Origin: JBNKHG01 sp050290225
Lineage (GTDB): Bacteria; Pseudomonadota; Gammaproteobacteria; Pseudomonadales; Cellvibrionaceae
Direction: 5' to 3'
Length of the DNA: 49,799 bases
NCBI GenBank assembly: GCA_050290225.1
Contig: JBNKHG010000049.1
Span: forward strand, 1-49,799
The notes beneath the pieces are model-generated. The model had not been told where the DNA came from and ran no database searches. It saw only the letters and a list, made by a program, of their open reading frames with translations. Made by a program: the position numbers and the translations under genes. Shown here piece after piece: positions 23,877 to 32,902 of this stretch. The stretch's first letter is position 1. Each line of letters opens with the position of its first letter.

Positions 23877-24524
23877 TCAGCCTTCGTATGAATACTTTAG
23901 CAACCGCTTAAGATCGGTCAACAATTGGTTACCATCATGTTTTGGAGTATAGGCCATCATCACAAAGCCCTCCTGATCCATTAAAAAATAGCGCCCGGCC
24001 GTCACCGGATCACCACTGGCATTGGTATTGGCCAGAAATGCTTCCAAGTCACTTCGTTGAATATGGACGCGCTTTACCCGCGGGTGTTCGCGGTTGAGAT
24101 AGCCCTCGGTTTCCGCATCCATGATTGCATCAAGGTTAAGGTAGAAACGTTCTACTCGCGAGGCCTTTTCCCCCAGACGCACATGCACTTGCCGGGTGAG
24201 ATAGAGAGATTTCTGACAGCTTTGGCCACAATGCCCGTATGCCGGAATCAACAGCCGCCACTTTTTATCACCCTCAAGAATATTCAGCGCTTGGCCCTGC
24301 GTATCCCGCAGTGGCAATTCTGCTATGGATTTCGCCGGCAACAACAACTCCCCTTTATTGACCGTGGCTTTGGGAATGCCAATGCCGCTGTGAAAGATAA
24401 GGAAGGCTGCCAACATGGGTAATGCAATAGTGGCGATCACCAACAAACCGGAAAGGCGTCCGGAGAAGCGGGATTCTTTTTTGTGAGCCGGTGCTGCATC
24501 CACGCTGGCGGTATGGCTGCTCAT
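23877..24524 (-). CDS. Membrane-anchored SCO-like protein in the oxidase cluster
   Basis: 215 residues. A single membrane segment near residues 25-45 (LLVIATIALPMLAAFLIF) anchors a periplasmic domain. It contains LLIPAYGHCGQSCQKSLYLT, a CxxxC in the position of the SCO copper site, and a C-terminal helix NQLLTDLKRLLKYS. The position corresponds to the uncharacterised PA0111-type gene of Pseudomonas cox clusters. A thiol or copper role in oxidase assembly is inferred; the distal His of true SCO proteins is not obvious. It sits 22 bases after the SURF1 gene. Confidence 0.65.
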   Translation of the reverse strand: MSSHTASVDAAPAHKKESRFSGRLSGLLVIATIALPMLAAFLIFHSGIGIPKATVNKGELLLPAKSIAELPLRDTQGQALNILEGDKKWRLLIPAYGHCGQSCQKSLYLTRQVHVRLGEKASRVERFYLNLDAIMDAETEGYLNREHPRVKRVHIQRSDLEAFLANTNASGDPVTAGRYFLMDQEGFVMMAYTPKHDGNQLLTDLKRLLKYSYEG

Positions 24525-24546
24525 GGTGTTAAATTCCTCTCACTTT

Positions 24547-25320
24547 TTAATTTGACTTAAAAAGTTGTCGTGACTGAATTACGCTGATCACGTTGGTATT
24601 GGTGCAAATAAAGCAAATAACCAATGCGAGTGCCATTGCAAACCACTGTACTGCGTAACCGGTGTGTTTTTGAGGTCGGACATTGATGGTTTTCCAGTCC
24701 GTGTTGAAGGCTCCAACACTGTTGCTGTCAAGGCGCAACTGCAAAGCACCGATTTCGCGCTGCAAGGTCTGCGCCGCCACTTGATTATCCAATTCAACAA
24801 TCACCCTGGGCCAGTGCTCGCTCTCGGCGCGGGATTCCAGCAAGCCGTTGTCAGTTGGGCGAAACACTGTGGCATTTAACCTCACCTTGCCTTCGACAGG
24901 AACTATTGTTGGCAATTCACTTCGTCTAAGCGGAGCTGGAAGCCAGCCGCGATTGACCAGCACGGAAATTCCATTATCCATTAACACAGGCGTTACCACT
25001 TCATAGCCAACGCGCCCTACACGTAACTTGTTGTCTAACAGCCAGCTGTGGGCATTGTCAAAAACACCCTCCAACTCTACTGGAGAGTAGTTGGGAATGC
25101 GATTGAATTCTGCGGCCTTGAGCTGATCCAAAGGGAGAGGCGTCTGGTGTTGCAGTGCATTAAATGCGGCCTGCAATTGACGTTTTTCCTCGGCACGCTG
25201 TAACTGCCAGCAGCCGAGACTGATCAACACCGGTAACACCAGCAGTGTCAGTAGGGTGATTTTCCAATTAAAGGTTAGTGTAAAACTGACCTTGGCCGGG
25301 TACTGCATCGCGCTGGTCAT
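24547..25320 (-). CDS. SURF1 family cytochrome oxidase assembly protein
   Basis: 257 residues with the two-helix SURF1 topology: an N-terminal segment (WKITLLTLLVLPVLISLGCWQLQRAEEK) and a C-terminal one (YAVQWFAMALALVICFIC). Family motifs are GCWQLQRA, the periplasmic VLVNRGWLP and TGYAVQWF. It helps to insert heme A into subunit I. It is in line with the oxidase genes but separated from ctaE by an opposing DUF2909 gene. Confidence 0.92.
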   Translation of the reverse strand: MTSAMQYPAKVSFTLTFNWKITLLTLLVLPVLISLGCWQLQRAEEKRQLQAAFNALQHQTPLPLDQLKAAEFNRIPNYSPVELEGVFDNAHSWLLDNKLRVGRVGYEVVTPVLMDNGISVLVNRGWLPAPLRRSELPTIVPVEGKVRLNATVFRPTDNGLLESRAESEHWPRVIVELDNQVAAQTLQREIGALQLRLDSNSVGAFNTDWKTINVRPQKHTGYAVQWFAMALALVICFICTNTNVISVIQSRQLFKSN

Positions 25321-25413
25321 CGAAATCTGCGATTCACTCTTTTACATCAACAGGCTAAGCTTGGAAACACTATAGTTCACCACAGTAAAAATATCTCCGA
25401 AGAGCGAATTCCC

Positions 25414-25638
25414 ATGTGGCTTAAAATTATTATCGTTATTCTGTTTTTGGCTGTACTCGCCAGTCTTAGCAGCGCCCTGGTGTTTTTACTGAAAGATATG
25501 GGAGCGCCTGATTCTAAGCGCACCCTCTATGCTCTCGGCATTCGCATCACTCTGGCCGCGCTGCTGTTGCTTTGCATCTTTTATGGCTTCTACAGCGGCA
25601 TACTCAGCAGCCAGGCGCCCTGGGACGCCCGCATCTGA
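25414..25638 (+). CDS. Twin transmembrane protein (DUF2909)
   Basis: 74 residues with two hydrophobic helices (IIIVILFLAVLASLSSALVFLL and ITLAALLLLCIFYGFYSGIL) and the loop MGAPDSKRTLYALGIR. This matches DUF2909 proteins that accompany oxidase clusters in Pseudomonas and relatives. It lies on the opposite strand, between SURF1 and ctaE, and ends 12 bases from the ctaE stop. The function is unknown; the context suggests oxidase assembly or stability. Confidence 0.8.
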   Translation: MWLKIIIVILFLAVLASLSSALVFLLKDMGAPDSKRTLYALGIRITLAALLLLCIFYGFYSGILSSQAPWDARI

Positions 25639-25649
25639 CCGGGCTTCCC

Positions 25650-26564
25650 TCAACCGAGGATATAGACAAAGATAAACAGCCCCACCCAGACCACGTCAAC
25701 GAAGTGCCAGTACCAGCTGGCAGCTTCGAAACCAAACTGGTCGTCGGACTTGAAGTGCCCTTTCAACACCGAGCGCAGCAACATCACCAGCAACATAAAG
25801 GTACCCAGGGTGACGTGGGCACCGTGGAATCCGGTAAGCATAAAGAAGGTGGTGCCGTAGATACCCGACTTCAGGGTCAAGCCCATATGCTGATAAGCCT
25901 CAAGATACTCCTCCGCCTGTAGACACAGGAAAATTATCCCGAGAGCCACGGTTACAGTCAGCCACAGATTGAACAGCTTACGGTTGTTGTTCTTGATGCC
26001 ATTGTGGGCGAAGTGCACGGTAAAGCTGGAAGTCAACAGTATTACGGTATTCCAAAACGGTAGCCAACTCCAGATAGAACCTACTTCGCCGTAACTCATG
26101 CTCTCATCCGGGCCCATCACCCGAGCGGCTTCGCCGTTTACGACCATATCGGGCGTGGTCATCAGAGGCCAAGTAGCCTCGAAACCCTGCCAAAGCATAG
26201 CGGTAGCACCCTTGTCACCTTCACCCGCCAACCAGGGCACGGCAAAATTGCGCACATAAAAGAGAGCACCAAAGAAGGCGGCGAAAAACATCACCTCACT
26301 GAATATAAACCAACTCATGCCCCACACATAGGATTTCTTGAGCTGATCACTGTTCATGCCGGCAATATTTTCAGTTATCACCTGAGAGAACCAATTCCAC
26401 AACACAAAGGCAAACAGCAATGCGCCACAGAATAATATTGTGGGTCCACTGTCATTGCCGTTCAACGTATTAGCGGCACCGAACACCGTAAGAAACAGCC
26501 CCAGGCTCGCAAACAACGGCAGCCTGCTTTGCTCCGGAACGTAATAAGTACCTTCAGTAGCCAT
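25650..26564 (-). CDS. ctaE: Cytochrome c oxidase subunit III
   Basis: 304 residues from ATG at 26564 (MATEGTYYVPEQSRLP). Seven membrane segments; family motifs include WGMSWFIFSEVMFFAAFFGALFY, FFMLTGFHGAHVTLGTFML and ASWYWHFVDVVWVGLFI. It stabilises the catalytic core of the aa3 oxidase. It follows ctaG in the same direction. The family order ctaC-ctaD-ctaG-ctaE is intact. Confidence 0.95.
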   Translation of the reverse strand: MATEGTYYVPEQSRLPLFASLGLFLTVFGAANTLNGNDSGPTILFCGALLFAFVLWNWFSQVITENIAGMNSDQLKKSYVWGMSWFIFSEVMFFAAFFGALFYVRNFAVPWLAGEGDKGATAMLWQGFEATWPLMTTPDMVVNGEAARVMGPDESMSYGEVGSIWSWLPFWNTVILLTSSFTVHFAHNGIKNNNRKLFNLWLTVTVALGIIFLCLQAEEYLEAYQHMGLTLKSGIYGTTFFMLTGFHGAHVTLGTFMLLVMLLRSVLKGHFKSDDQFGFEAASWYWHFVDVVWVGLFIFVYILG

Positions 26565-26613
26565 TCTCAATACCCCGCTTGGTTTTTTATTCTGCGGTTA
26601 ATCCATTTCCGGT

Positions 26614-27198
26614 TCAGCCATCAACTCTGGCCAACTTATCGGTCGCACCGCTTTTCTCAAAGCGATTCGTCACATCAAACAAGGTATAACTCAATGTGAT
26701 GGTGTGAACCTGTTTAGGTATATCCTGATCGACAATAAAGCGCAGAGGTAACTCGGCGCTAGCTCCCGCAGCCAACGGCTGGCGGTTAAAACAAAAACAT
26801 TCAGTTTTGTGAAAATATTCAGCAGCCTTAAATGGCACCACACTGGGTATCGCCTGGGCGATCATCGCGTGACTGGTGTTGTTCCTGGCCAGGTAATTAA
26901 TGCCGATCTCTTCACCGGGATGCACTTTGATAGCACTCATCTCCGGACCAAAGTCCCAAGGCATGCTTTCGTTATTAGTCGCCAAAAAACGCACGGTGAC
27001 GGTACGACTTGTATCCACCGCCACCGCCACCGCCTGGTAACGACCACCGGTTTTCCCGTTCAGGCCAGTGATATCACAAAACACATTATAGAGCGGAGGC
27101 ATTACCCAGACAGCAAAGGCGAACATGCCGATCACTACGCCGGCCAGCTTGATGCTGAGCCGGCGAGTGACGTTGGCAGATTGGGCCCGGGGTTGCAT
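26614..27198 (-). CDS. ctaG: Cytochrome c oxidase assembly protein CtaG (Cox11)
   Basis: 194 residues: one N-terminal membrane anchor and a periplasmic immunoglobulin-like domain with the copper-binding motif HKTECFCFNRQPL. It supplies copper to the CuB centre of subunit I. It starts 15 bases after the ctaD stop. Confidence 0.95.
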   Translation of the reverse strand: MQPRAQSANVTRRLSIKLAGVVIGMFAFAVWVMPPLYNVFCDITGLNGKTGGRYQAVAVAVDTSRTVTVRFLATNNESMPWDFGPEMSAIKVHPGEEIGINYLARNNTSHAMIAQAIPSVVPFKAAEYFHKTECFCFNRQPLAAGASAELPLRFIVDQDIPKQVHTITLSYTLFDVTNRFEKSGATDKLARVDG

Positions 27199-27213
27199 CG
27201 CTCCAACCGTTCC

Positions 27214-28764
27214 TTATTCCACGTGCGGCGGTGTACTAAAGGTGTGATAGGGGGCGGGTGATGGCAAAGTCCATTCCAACCCTTCTGGGTTTTCCCAAAC
27301 TTCGTCGCTGGCCTTTTTACCTGCGCGAATGGTAGCAATCACATTCCATAGGAACAGGATTTGTGCCGCACCAAACAGGAATGCGCCGCAACTGGCGATC
27401 ATATTAAAGTCGGCAAACTGCAGCGAGTAATCGGGAATCCGGCGAGGCATACCGGCCAAACCTACAAAATGCATAGGGAAAAAGGTCAGATTGATACCAA
27501 TAAACGCTAACCAGAAATGGGTTTTTCCCATGGTCTCGTTATACATATTTCCGCACCACTTGGGCAACCAGTAGTAGACCGCCGCTGTGATGGAGAAAAT
27601 AGCTCCCGGCACCAGCACATAGTGGAAATGCGCGACCACAAAGTAAGTGTCGTGGTACTGGAAATCGGCCGGCGCAATCGCCAGCATCAGGCCGGAGAAC
27701 CCACCGATGGTAAACAGTATCACAAAGGCTACCGAAAACAGCATGGGGGTCTCAAAGGTCATAGACCCCCTGAACATGGTCGTTACCCAGTTAAATACTT
27801 TCACTCCGGTAGGCACCGCGATCAACATAGTGGCGTACATGAAGAACAGTTCGCCGGCCACTGGCATACCCACAGTAAACATGTGGTGGGCCCAAACGAT
27901 AAAGCTCAAAAATGCAATTGAGCTGGTGGCATAGACCATAGAGGCGTAACCGAACAGCGGCTTGCGGGCAAAGGTGGGAATGATCTGGCTGACCACGCCG
28001 AAGGCGGGCAGGATCATGATATACACTTCGGGGTGGCCGAAGAACCAGAACACATGCTGGAACAACACCGGATCACCACCACCGGCCGCACTGAAGAAAC
28101 TGGTGCCGAAGTGGATATCCATCAGCATCATCGTGACCACACCGGCCAGCACCGGCATTACCGCAATCAACAGGTAGGCAGTGATCAACCAGGTCCAGAC
28201 AAAGAGCGGCATCTTCATCAAAGTCATGCCCGGCGCGCGCATATTGAGAATGGTCGCGATAATATTGATGGAGCCCATAATCGAGCTGGCCCCCATAATA
28301 TGCACAGCGAAGATAAAGAAGGTTACACTCGGTGGCGCATAGGTGGTGGACAGGGGCGCGTAAAATGTCCAACCGAAGTTAGGGGCACCGCCTTCCATAA
28401 ACAGGGTGGACGCCAACATCGCAAAGGCGAAGGGCAGAATCCAGAAGCTCCAGTTATTCATTCTCGGCAGCGCCATATCTGGAGCCCCGATCATCATCGG
28501 GACCAACCAGTTGGCGAGGCCCACAAATGCGGGCATAACTGCACCGAACACCATAACCAAACCGTGCATGGTGGTCATTTGGTTAAAAAATTCCGGCTCG
28601 ACGATTTGTAGACCGGGTTCAAACAGCTCCGCGCGAATTACCAGGGCGAAGACACCGCCAAGCAAAAACATGGCGAAACTGAACCACAGATACATGGTGC
28701 CGATATCTTTGTGGTTGGTGGTATAAAACCACCGGCTCAAGCCTTTAGCGGGACCGTGTGCCAT
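27214..28764 (-). CDS. ctaD: Cytochrome c oxidase subunit I
   Basis: 516 residues, twelve membrane segments. The catalytic core is complete: FFGHPEVYIMILPAFG (CuB His and its cross-linked Tyr), the His pair VWAHHMFTVGMP, and the heme ligands in VVAHFHYVLVPG. It reduces oxygen at heme a3-CuB and pumps protons, taking electrons from CuA on subunit II. Family length is normal. Confidence 0.97.
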   Translation of the reverse strand: MAHGPAKGLSRWFYTTNHKDIGTMYLWFSFAMFLLGGVFALVIRAELFEPGLQIVEPEFFNQMTTMHGLVMVFGAVMPAFVGLANWLVPMMIGAPDMALPRMNNWSFWILPFAFAMLASTLFMEGGAPNFGWTFYAPLSTTYAPPSVTFFIFAVHIMGASSIMGSINIIATILNMRAPGMTLMKMPLFVWTWLITAYLLIAVMPVLAGVVTMMLMDIHFGTSFFSAAGGGDPVLFQHVFWFFGHPEVYIMILPAFGVVSQIIPTFARKPLFGYASMVYATSSIAFLSFIVWAHHMFTVGMPVAGELFFMYATMLIAVPTGVKVFNWVTTMFRGSMTFETPMLFSVAFVILFTIGGFSGLMLAIAPADFQYHDTYFVVAHFHYVLVPGAIFSITAAVYYWLPKWCGNMYNETMGKTHFWLAFIGINLTFFPMHFVGLAGMPRRIPDYSLQFADFNMIASCGAFLFGAAQILFLWNVIATIRAGKKASDEVWENPEGLEWTLPSPAPYHTFSTPPHVE

Positions 28765-28776
28765 GAGTAGTCCTCC

Positions 28777-29937
28777 TTACTTACCTTGCTTGAACTTCAG
28801 CACATCTATGGGCTGTACAGAATCACCCATATTGTTGCCAAAGGCATTTCGTTGATAGGTGACCACAGCCGCTATATCGACTTCCGACAACTGCTCGCCA
28901 AATGCCTGCATGGCAGTTCCGGCAACACCATTGATGGCCACATTTAAATGTGAACTCAACGGCCCTGTGGCAATAGCACTGCCCGCGATAGCAGGGAAAG
29001 CACCAGGCACGCCCTGGCCGTTGGGCAGGTGACAGGCCGCACAAATTTTGTTGTACACCTGCTCGCCCTGGGCGTAAAGCTCATCGAAGGTAAAGGTTTT
29101 TTCGGTCAGCGCTTTCAACTTGGCTGCCTGTTCGCGCTTGGACGCCAACCAGGTGTCGTATTCGTCCTGCGGCAGGGCTTTGACCACAATGGGCATAAAA
29201 CCGTGGTCCTTGCCACACAGCTCCGCGCACTGCCCGCGGTAAACACCCGGCTCTTCCACATAGGCCCAGGATTCGTTAACAAAACCGGGAATGGCATCTT
29301 TCTTTACCGCCAGTTTTGGTACCCACCAAGCGTGAATGACATCCGTGGAAGTAATCAGGAAGCGAACTTTTTTCTTGACCGGTATCACCAGCGGCTCATC
29401 CACTTCCAACAGGTAATTGGGGCCTTTAGGCACCAGATTGCGGATCTGTTCCAGGGGTGTACTGAGGTTACTGAAGAAGCTGACGTCTTGATCCAGGTAT
29501 TCGTACTTCCACTTCCATTGGTAGCCGGTGACGAGGACATCCAGCTCGGCTTCCTTGGTGTCGTAGATGTTAACCAGTGTCTTGGTGGCCGGAACAGCCA
29601 TCACGATCAGGATGACAAAGGGGACAATGGTCCAGATAATTTCCAGGGTGGTACTTTCATGAAAGTTTGCAGCCTCGGCTCCCCGGGACTTGCGATGCAC
29701 AATCATGGTGTAAAACATTACACCAAACACCACCACACCGATAGCAACGCACCACCAGAATATATTCATGTGAAGGCCATAAATATCCTGGCTAACCGGC
29801 GTCACCCCCTGGGTCATATTGACCCCCCAACGCTCAACCTCATCTGCAAATCCGGGGTAACTGACCATCAGAAGGGCCATCACCGCGGTCGCAGGGCTAC
29901 GCCACCAGGCGAAAAGCCTTAGTGTTCTACTCAACAT
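28777..29937 (-). CDS. ctaC: Cytochrome c oxidase subunit II with fused cytochrome c domain
   Basis: 386 residues. A signal-like N-terminus and two membrane segments (about 55-80 and 95-115) precede a cupredoxin domain with complete CuA ligands: DVIHAWW, then CAELCGKDHGFM. A C-terminal cytochrome c domain (from about residue 290) carries KICAACHLPNGQG. Such fusions are typical of caa3-type and of Pseudomonas aa3 enzymes, and let the enzyme take electrons through its own heme. It is the first gene of the cluster, with GGAG ten bases before the ATG. Confidence 0.96.
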   Translation of the reverse strand: MLSRTLRLFAWWRSPATAVMALLMVSYPGFADEVERWGVNMTQGVTPVSQDIYGLHMNIFWWCVAIGVVVFGVMFYTMIVHRKSRGAEAANFHESTTLEIIWTIVPFVILIVMAVPATKTLVNIYDTKEAELDVLVTGYQWKWKYEYLDQDVSFFSNLSTPLEQIRNLVPKGPNYLLEVDEPLVIPVKKKVRFLITSTDVIHAWWVPKLAVKKDAIPGFVNESWAYVEEPGVYRGQCAELCGKDHGFMPIVVKALPQDEYDTWLASKREQAAKLKALTEKTFTFDELYAQGEQVYNKICAACHLPNGQGVPGAFPAIAGSAIATGPLSSHLNVAINGVAGTAMQAFGEQLSEVDIAAVVTYQRNAFGNNMGDSVQPIDVLKFKQGK

Positions 29938-30341
29938 CGCCCATTGTCTCCGTGTAGCTAATTATGCTTTTTATGACTACTTGATTTGTTGGCAGACACG
30001 GCAAGACATCCAAACCGAGTGCACCGGGAGACAGGTTTTTTCGAACGTTAAAGCCTGTTCATTATTTCATCACCAGACTGATCCAGCCAGCGGTGGGAAA
30101 CACAAAACAAAGCTGCTCACACTGATACCAACTAGTGCGACCTGCTCATAAAGTATGCGGCTTACCAAATCGGATTCGAACAAAACACTCGTCTACTACG
30201 GGGTACCACCAACAAACTGCGGCAAATCGTCGCATCTACAGCGCCCCTAGAAGGCCATAGGCTCTAAAAAAAGTCAATGAATTTATTGTTTTAGATCAAT
30301 TTTTTCTCTAGTTTAACAGCATATTTTTCTGGCGAATTTTT
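29938..30341. other. Divergent regulatory region between ctaC and the MATE gene
   Basis: 404 bases without a supported gene. It must hold the oxidase promoter and the MATE promoter. I see a near-FNR/Anr box at 30286-30299 and AT-rich DNA around 30260-30335, but no clear -35/-10 pair for the oxidase genes. Confidence 0.5.
30286..30299. promoter_or_regulatory. Possible FNR/Anr box
   Basis: TTGTT-TTAG-ATCAA differs from TTGAT-N4-ATCAA at one position. It lies 43 bases before the MATE start codon. One such match in AT-rich DNA can arise by chance. Confidence 0.25.
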
Positions 30342-31673
30342 ATGCAGCCCTCGGCAGTTCAGCGCGACTACAGTCACCGGGAAGTCTGGCGATTGGCCTG
30401 GCCCATGATCGTCAGCAATATCTCAGTGCCGCTGCTGGGTGTTATAGACACCGCTATCCTCGGTCATCTGGACAGTCCTGTTTACCTGGGTGCAGTCGCG
30501 GTAGGCGCCAGCATACTTAATTTCCTGTTGTGGGGTTTCGGATTTCTGCGCATGGGCACCACCGGATTGGTAGCTCGCGCCCTTGGCGGTGCCCGGCCCA
30601 ATCTTTGTCAACTGCTGCTTGCCCAGGCGGCTCTGCTCGGAATTGTTCTGGCATTAGCACTGATAGCCACCCAGAGTCTGATCTTTCCGATCGCGATGAC
30701 CTTGATGGAACCCGGACCTGAAGTTAAAAGCTGGGCGTTAAACTACTGCAGTATTCGCATCTATGCCGCACCGGCCACGCTGGTTAATTACGCCGTCATT
30801 GGCTGGTTTATCGGCTTGCAGGACACCCGCTCGCCACTACTGTTGATGCTCGCCACCAACCTGCTCAATATCATTTTGGACTGGTTGCTGATCGTGGTTC
30901 TGGATATGAAAAGCGACGGCGCAGCCACCGCCACCGTCATAGCAGAGTACGCCAGCCTTCTGTTGGCACTGGGGCTGGTCCAACGCAAGCGCCGTAAACT
31001 CCCCGGCCACCTGGTATGGACTCATTTGCGACAATTAGGCAGCTATCTGGAATTGATCCGAGTTAACCGTCACCTGTTTGTGCGTACCGCAAGTTTGCTC
31101 TTCGCCTTTGCGTTTTTTACCGCCCAGGGCGCCCAGCAGGGGGAGACGATTCTGGCAGCGAATGCAATCTTACTACAGTTGCTGATGTTGACCGCCTACG
31201 GCCTGGACGGTTTTGCCCATGCCGCGGAAGCGCTGACCGGAAAGGCTATTGGCGCCGGGCGCCGGGAAGATTTCTTTCGCGCTTGCAGGTCCAGTAGCCT
31301 CTGGGCTTTGTTGACCGCAGTGGCGATCACAAGCGTATTTGTGATTTTTAATGGGCCGATCATTGGCCTATTTAGTGATATCCCGGAAGTCATCAATACC
31401 GTCAATCACTACTACCCCTGGCTCTGTGCGCTGCCCTTATTGGCAGCGGGGAGCTACCAGCTCGACGGTATATTTATAGGGGCCGGGAAATCCCAGGCCA
31501 TGCAAAATGCCATGTTGCTCGCCTGTTTCGGCGTGTTTTTACCCCTCTGGTGGCTGACCCAGGGCTTGGGCAATCATGGCCTCTGGTTTGCCTTTTGCTC
31601 CTTTAACTGCAGTCGCACTCTCTTTATGGGTTGGATGTTCCGCCAATTGAGTAAAGAGGAAAGCTGGTGTTAA
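30342..31673 (+). CDS. MATE family efflux transporter (DinF type)
   Basis: 443 residues with twelve membrane segments in two related halves. DinF-branch features include WRLAWPMIVSNISVPLLGVIDTAILGHL at the start, a GFLRMGTTGLVARALG loop, GWFIGLQDTRSP and a second-half YGLDGFAHAAEALTGKAIGAG. It exports organic cations or toxic metabolites using a sodium or proton gradient; the substrate cannot be told. It stands alone, not in an operon with neighbours. Confidence 0.88.
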   Translation: MQPSAVQRDYSHREVWRLAWPMIVSNISVPLLGVIDTAILGHLDSPVYLGAVAVGASILNFLLWGFGFLRMGTTGLVARALGGARPNLCQLLLAQAALLGIVLALALIATQSLIFPIAMTLMEPGPEVKSWALNYCSIRIYAAPATLVNYAVIGWFIGLQDTRSPLLLMLATNLLNIILDWLLIVVLDMKSDGAATATVIAEYASLLLALGLVQRKRRKLPGHLVWTHLRQLGSYLELIRVNRHLFVRTASLLFAFAFFTAQGAQQGETILAANAILLQLLMLTAYGLDGFAHAAEALTGKAIGAGRREDFFRACRSSSLWALLTAVAITSVFVIFNGPIIGLFSDIPEVINTVNHYYPWLCALPLLAAGSYQLDGIFIGAGKSQAMQNAMLLACFGVFLPLWWLTQGLGNHGLWFAFCSFNCSRTLFMGWMFRQLSKEESWC

Positions 31674-31889
31674 TAGCACACCCGCCCAAGTCACAAATCT
31701 ATAGAATCCGGAGGCTTTATAAAAAGACATTATTAAATCCGGCTTGTGTTTATACGATTTGGGTTTATTTTTAATTATGCAGCATAAACACTAGGGGTAT
31801 TGAAGACACTGACGACTGGAATGGATTCTGCGGTGAGGCAAGGCGCGCTTCGCGGTCGGTGTCCTTCTCAGAATAGAAAAGAATTCCAG

Positions 31890-32591
31890 ATGGATATCAA
31901 TCAGCTCAACGCCATCCGCCAGACAATAGAGCTCGCTATCAAACAGGAGCAGGAAACCGCCCATCTGGAAGGGCAATTGCGCGACAACCTCGATCAATTG
32001 CACCAAGCTATCAGCTTACCAATCTGCAATTCAGTAGCCTCGCTATTGGGGTTTGTAGTGCGTTATATCGAGCACGTACCCGACTTTTTAGAAGCGATGT
32101 CCAATATGAGCTACGAAGCGGGTATTGACGCTGAAACTCAAGCGGTTATCGACATCGCCCTGGGTTTCTTCCTCAATCCGCCGGATACGCTTTCGGACCA
32201 GTCTGGTCTGGCAGCTCTGATGGATGAAGCCTATCTCTCCCACCGTTTGATGGAAGAAGTCAACGATCGTTTCATAGGCCGCTGCGGTATTCTCCTGATG
32301 CCTATGGATATGACGCGCTCCAACCTGATCGTTCATCACTTAATTGGGGAACCTTTTTCCAATCACTTGGACGCGATGGTGCAATTTTCCGTGGATAAGT
32401 TAATGAATCAGCAACAGCTTTTTGACAACCCGCTGTTTTTGGACTATGTGGAACTCCATAAAGCAAGAGGCTGGACCAGCGAATTGGAACGCTGGCCCTG
32501 CCTGGCCAAGGATTTGGCAATCGGACTGAATTTCGGTATTGCCGAAGGCGTGGAACACGGGTATCTGGCCAGAGCGAGTACCCTCCACTAA
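31890..32591 (+). CDS. Conserved-looking cytoplasmic protein of unknown function
   Basis: 233 residues from ATG at 31890 (MDINQLNAIRQTIELAIKQ). The frame stays open back to 31800, but the extra 30 residues look non-coding. The protein is soluble and helical, with no signal peptide and no motif I recognise. The stretch PPDTLSDQSGLAALMDEAYLSHRLMEEVNDRFIG is its most distinctive part. It converges on yheV, 37 bases away. The ribosome site is weak, so the exact start is uncertain. Confidence 0.6.
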   Translation: MDINQLNAIRQTIELAIKQEQETAHLEGQLRDNLDQLHQAISLPICNSVASLLGFVVRYIEHVPDFLEAMSNMSYEAGIDAETQAVIDIALGFFLNPPDTLSDQSGLAALMDEAYLSHRLMEEVNDRFIGRCGILLMPMDMTRSNLIVHHLIGEPFSNHLDAMVQFSVDKLMNQQQLFDNPLFLDYVELHKARGWTSELERWPCLAKDLAIGLNFGIAEGVEHGYLARASTLH

Positions 32592-32628
32592 ATGAAAAAT
32601 TGAGTGGGAATTAGATCCAACACCAGAG

Positions 32629-32901
32629 TCAATTATCTTTTTCTGCTTTTTCTTTGGTATTTTCTTCGAGGGGTTGAAACTGCAACACTTGGATTTCACT
32701 GAGCTTTTCTTCTTCGGTCACATTCACCCGCGTATCCAATTCCTTGGCCTGCTGCTGAAACCGCATCTCATCTTTATAGCCACAACTCACACACTCTCGA
32801 AAATCCTTGTCGCCTTCACGGTACATCACTATCTTATCCATCTGGGAACAGCGTGGACAAACAGCACCAGCGATAAACTGGCGTTTTTGGGGTGTACTCA
32901 T
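32629..32901 (-). CDS. yheV: YheV family zinc-ribbon protein
   Basis: 90 residues from ATG at 32901. The N-terminal half has two Cys pairs, AVCPRCSQMDK and RECVSCGYKDEM, which form a zinc ribbon; the C-terminal half is acidic and probably disordered. It starts one base after the prlC stop, with GGAGG inside the end of prlC, so it is translationally coupled. The prlC-yheV pair is conserved in gammaproteobacteria; the function is not established. Confidence 0.85.
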   Translation of the reverse strand: MSTPQKRQFIAGAVCPRCSQMDKIVMYREGDKDFRECVSCGYKDEMRFQQQAKELDTRVNVTEEEKLSEIQVLQFQPLEENTKEKAEKDN

Positions 32902-32902
32902 C

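Noticed and set aside
28033..28611. 192-codon plus-strand frame inside ctaD
   Set aside because: Very His/Arg/Gln-rich composition, fully antisense to a perfect oxidase subunit I.
29029..29922. 297-codon plus-strand frame opposite ctaC
   Set aside because: Antisense to an intact subunit II with all CuA ligands; no ribosome site or family resemblance.
31800..31889. 30-residue N-terminal extension of the unknown gene at 31890
   Set aside because: The sequence looks like untranslated leader; a normal start MDINQLNAIRQ follows.
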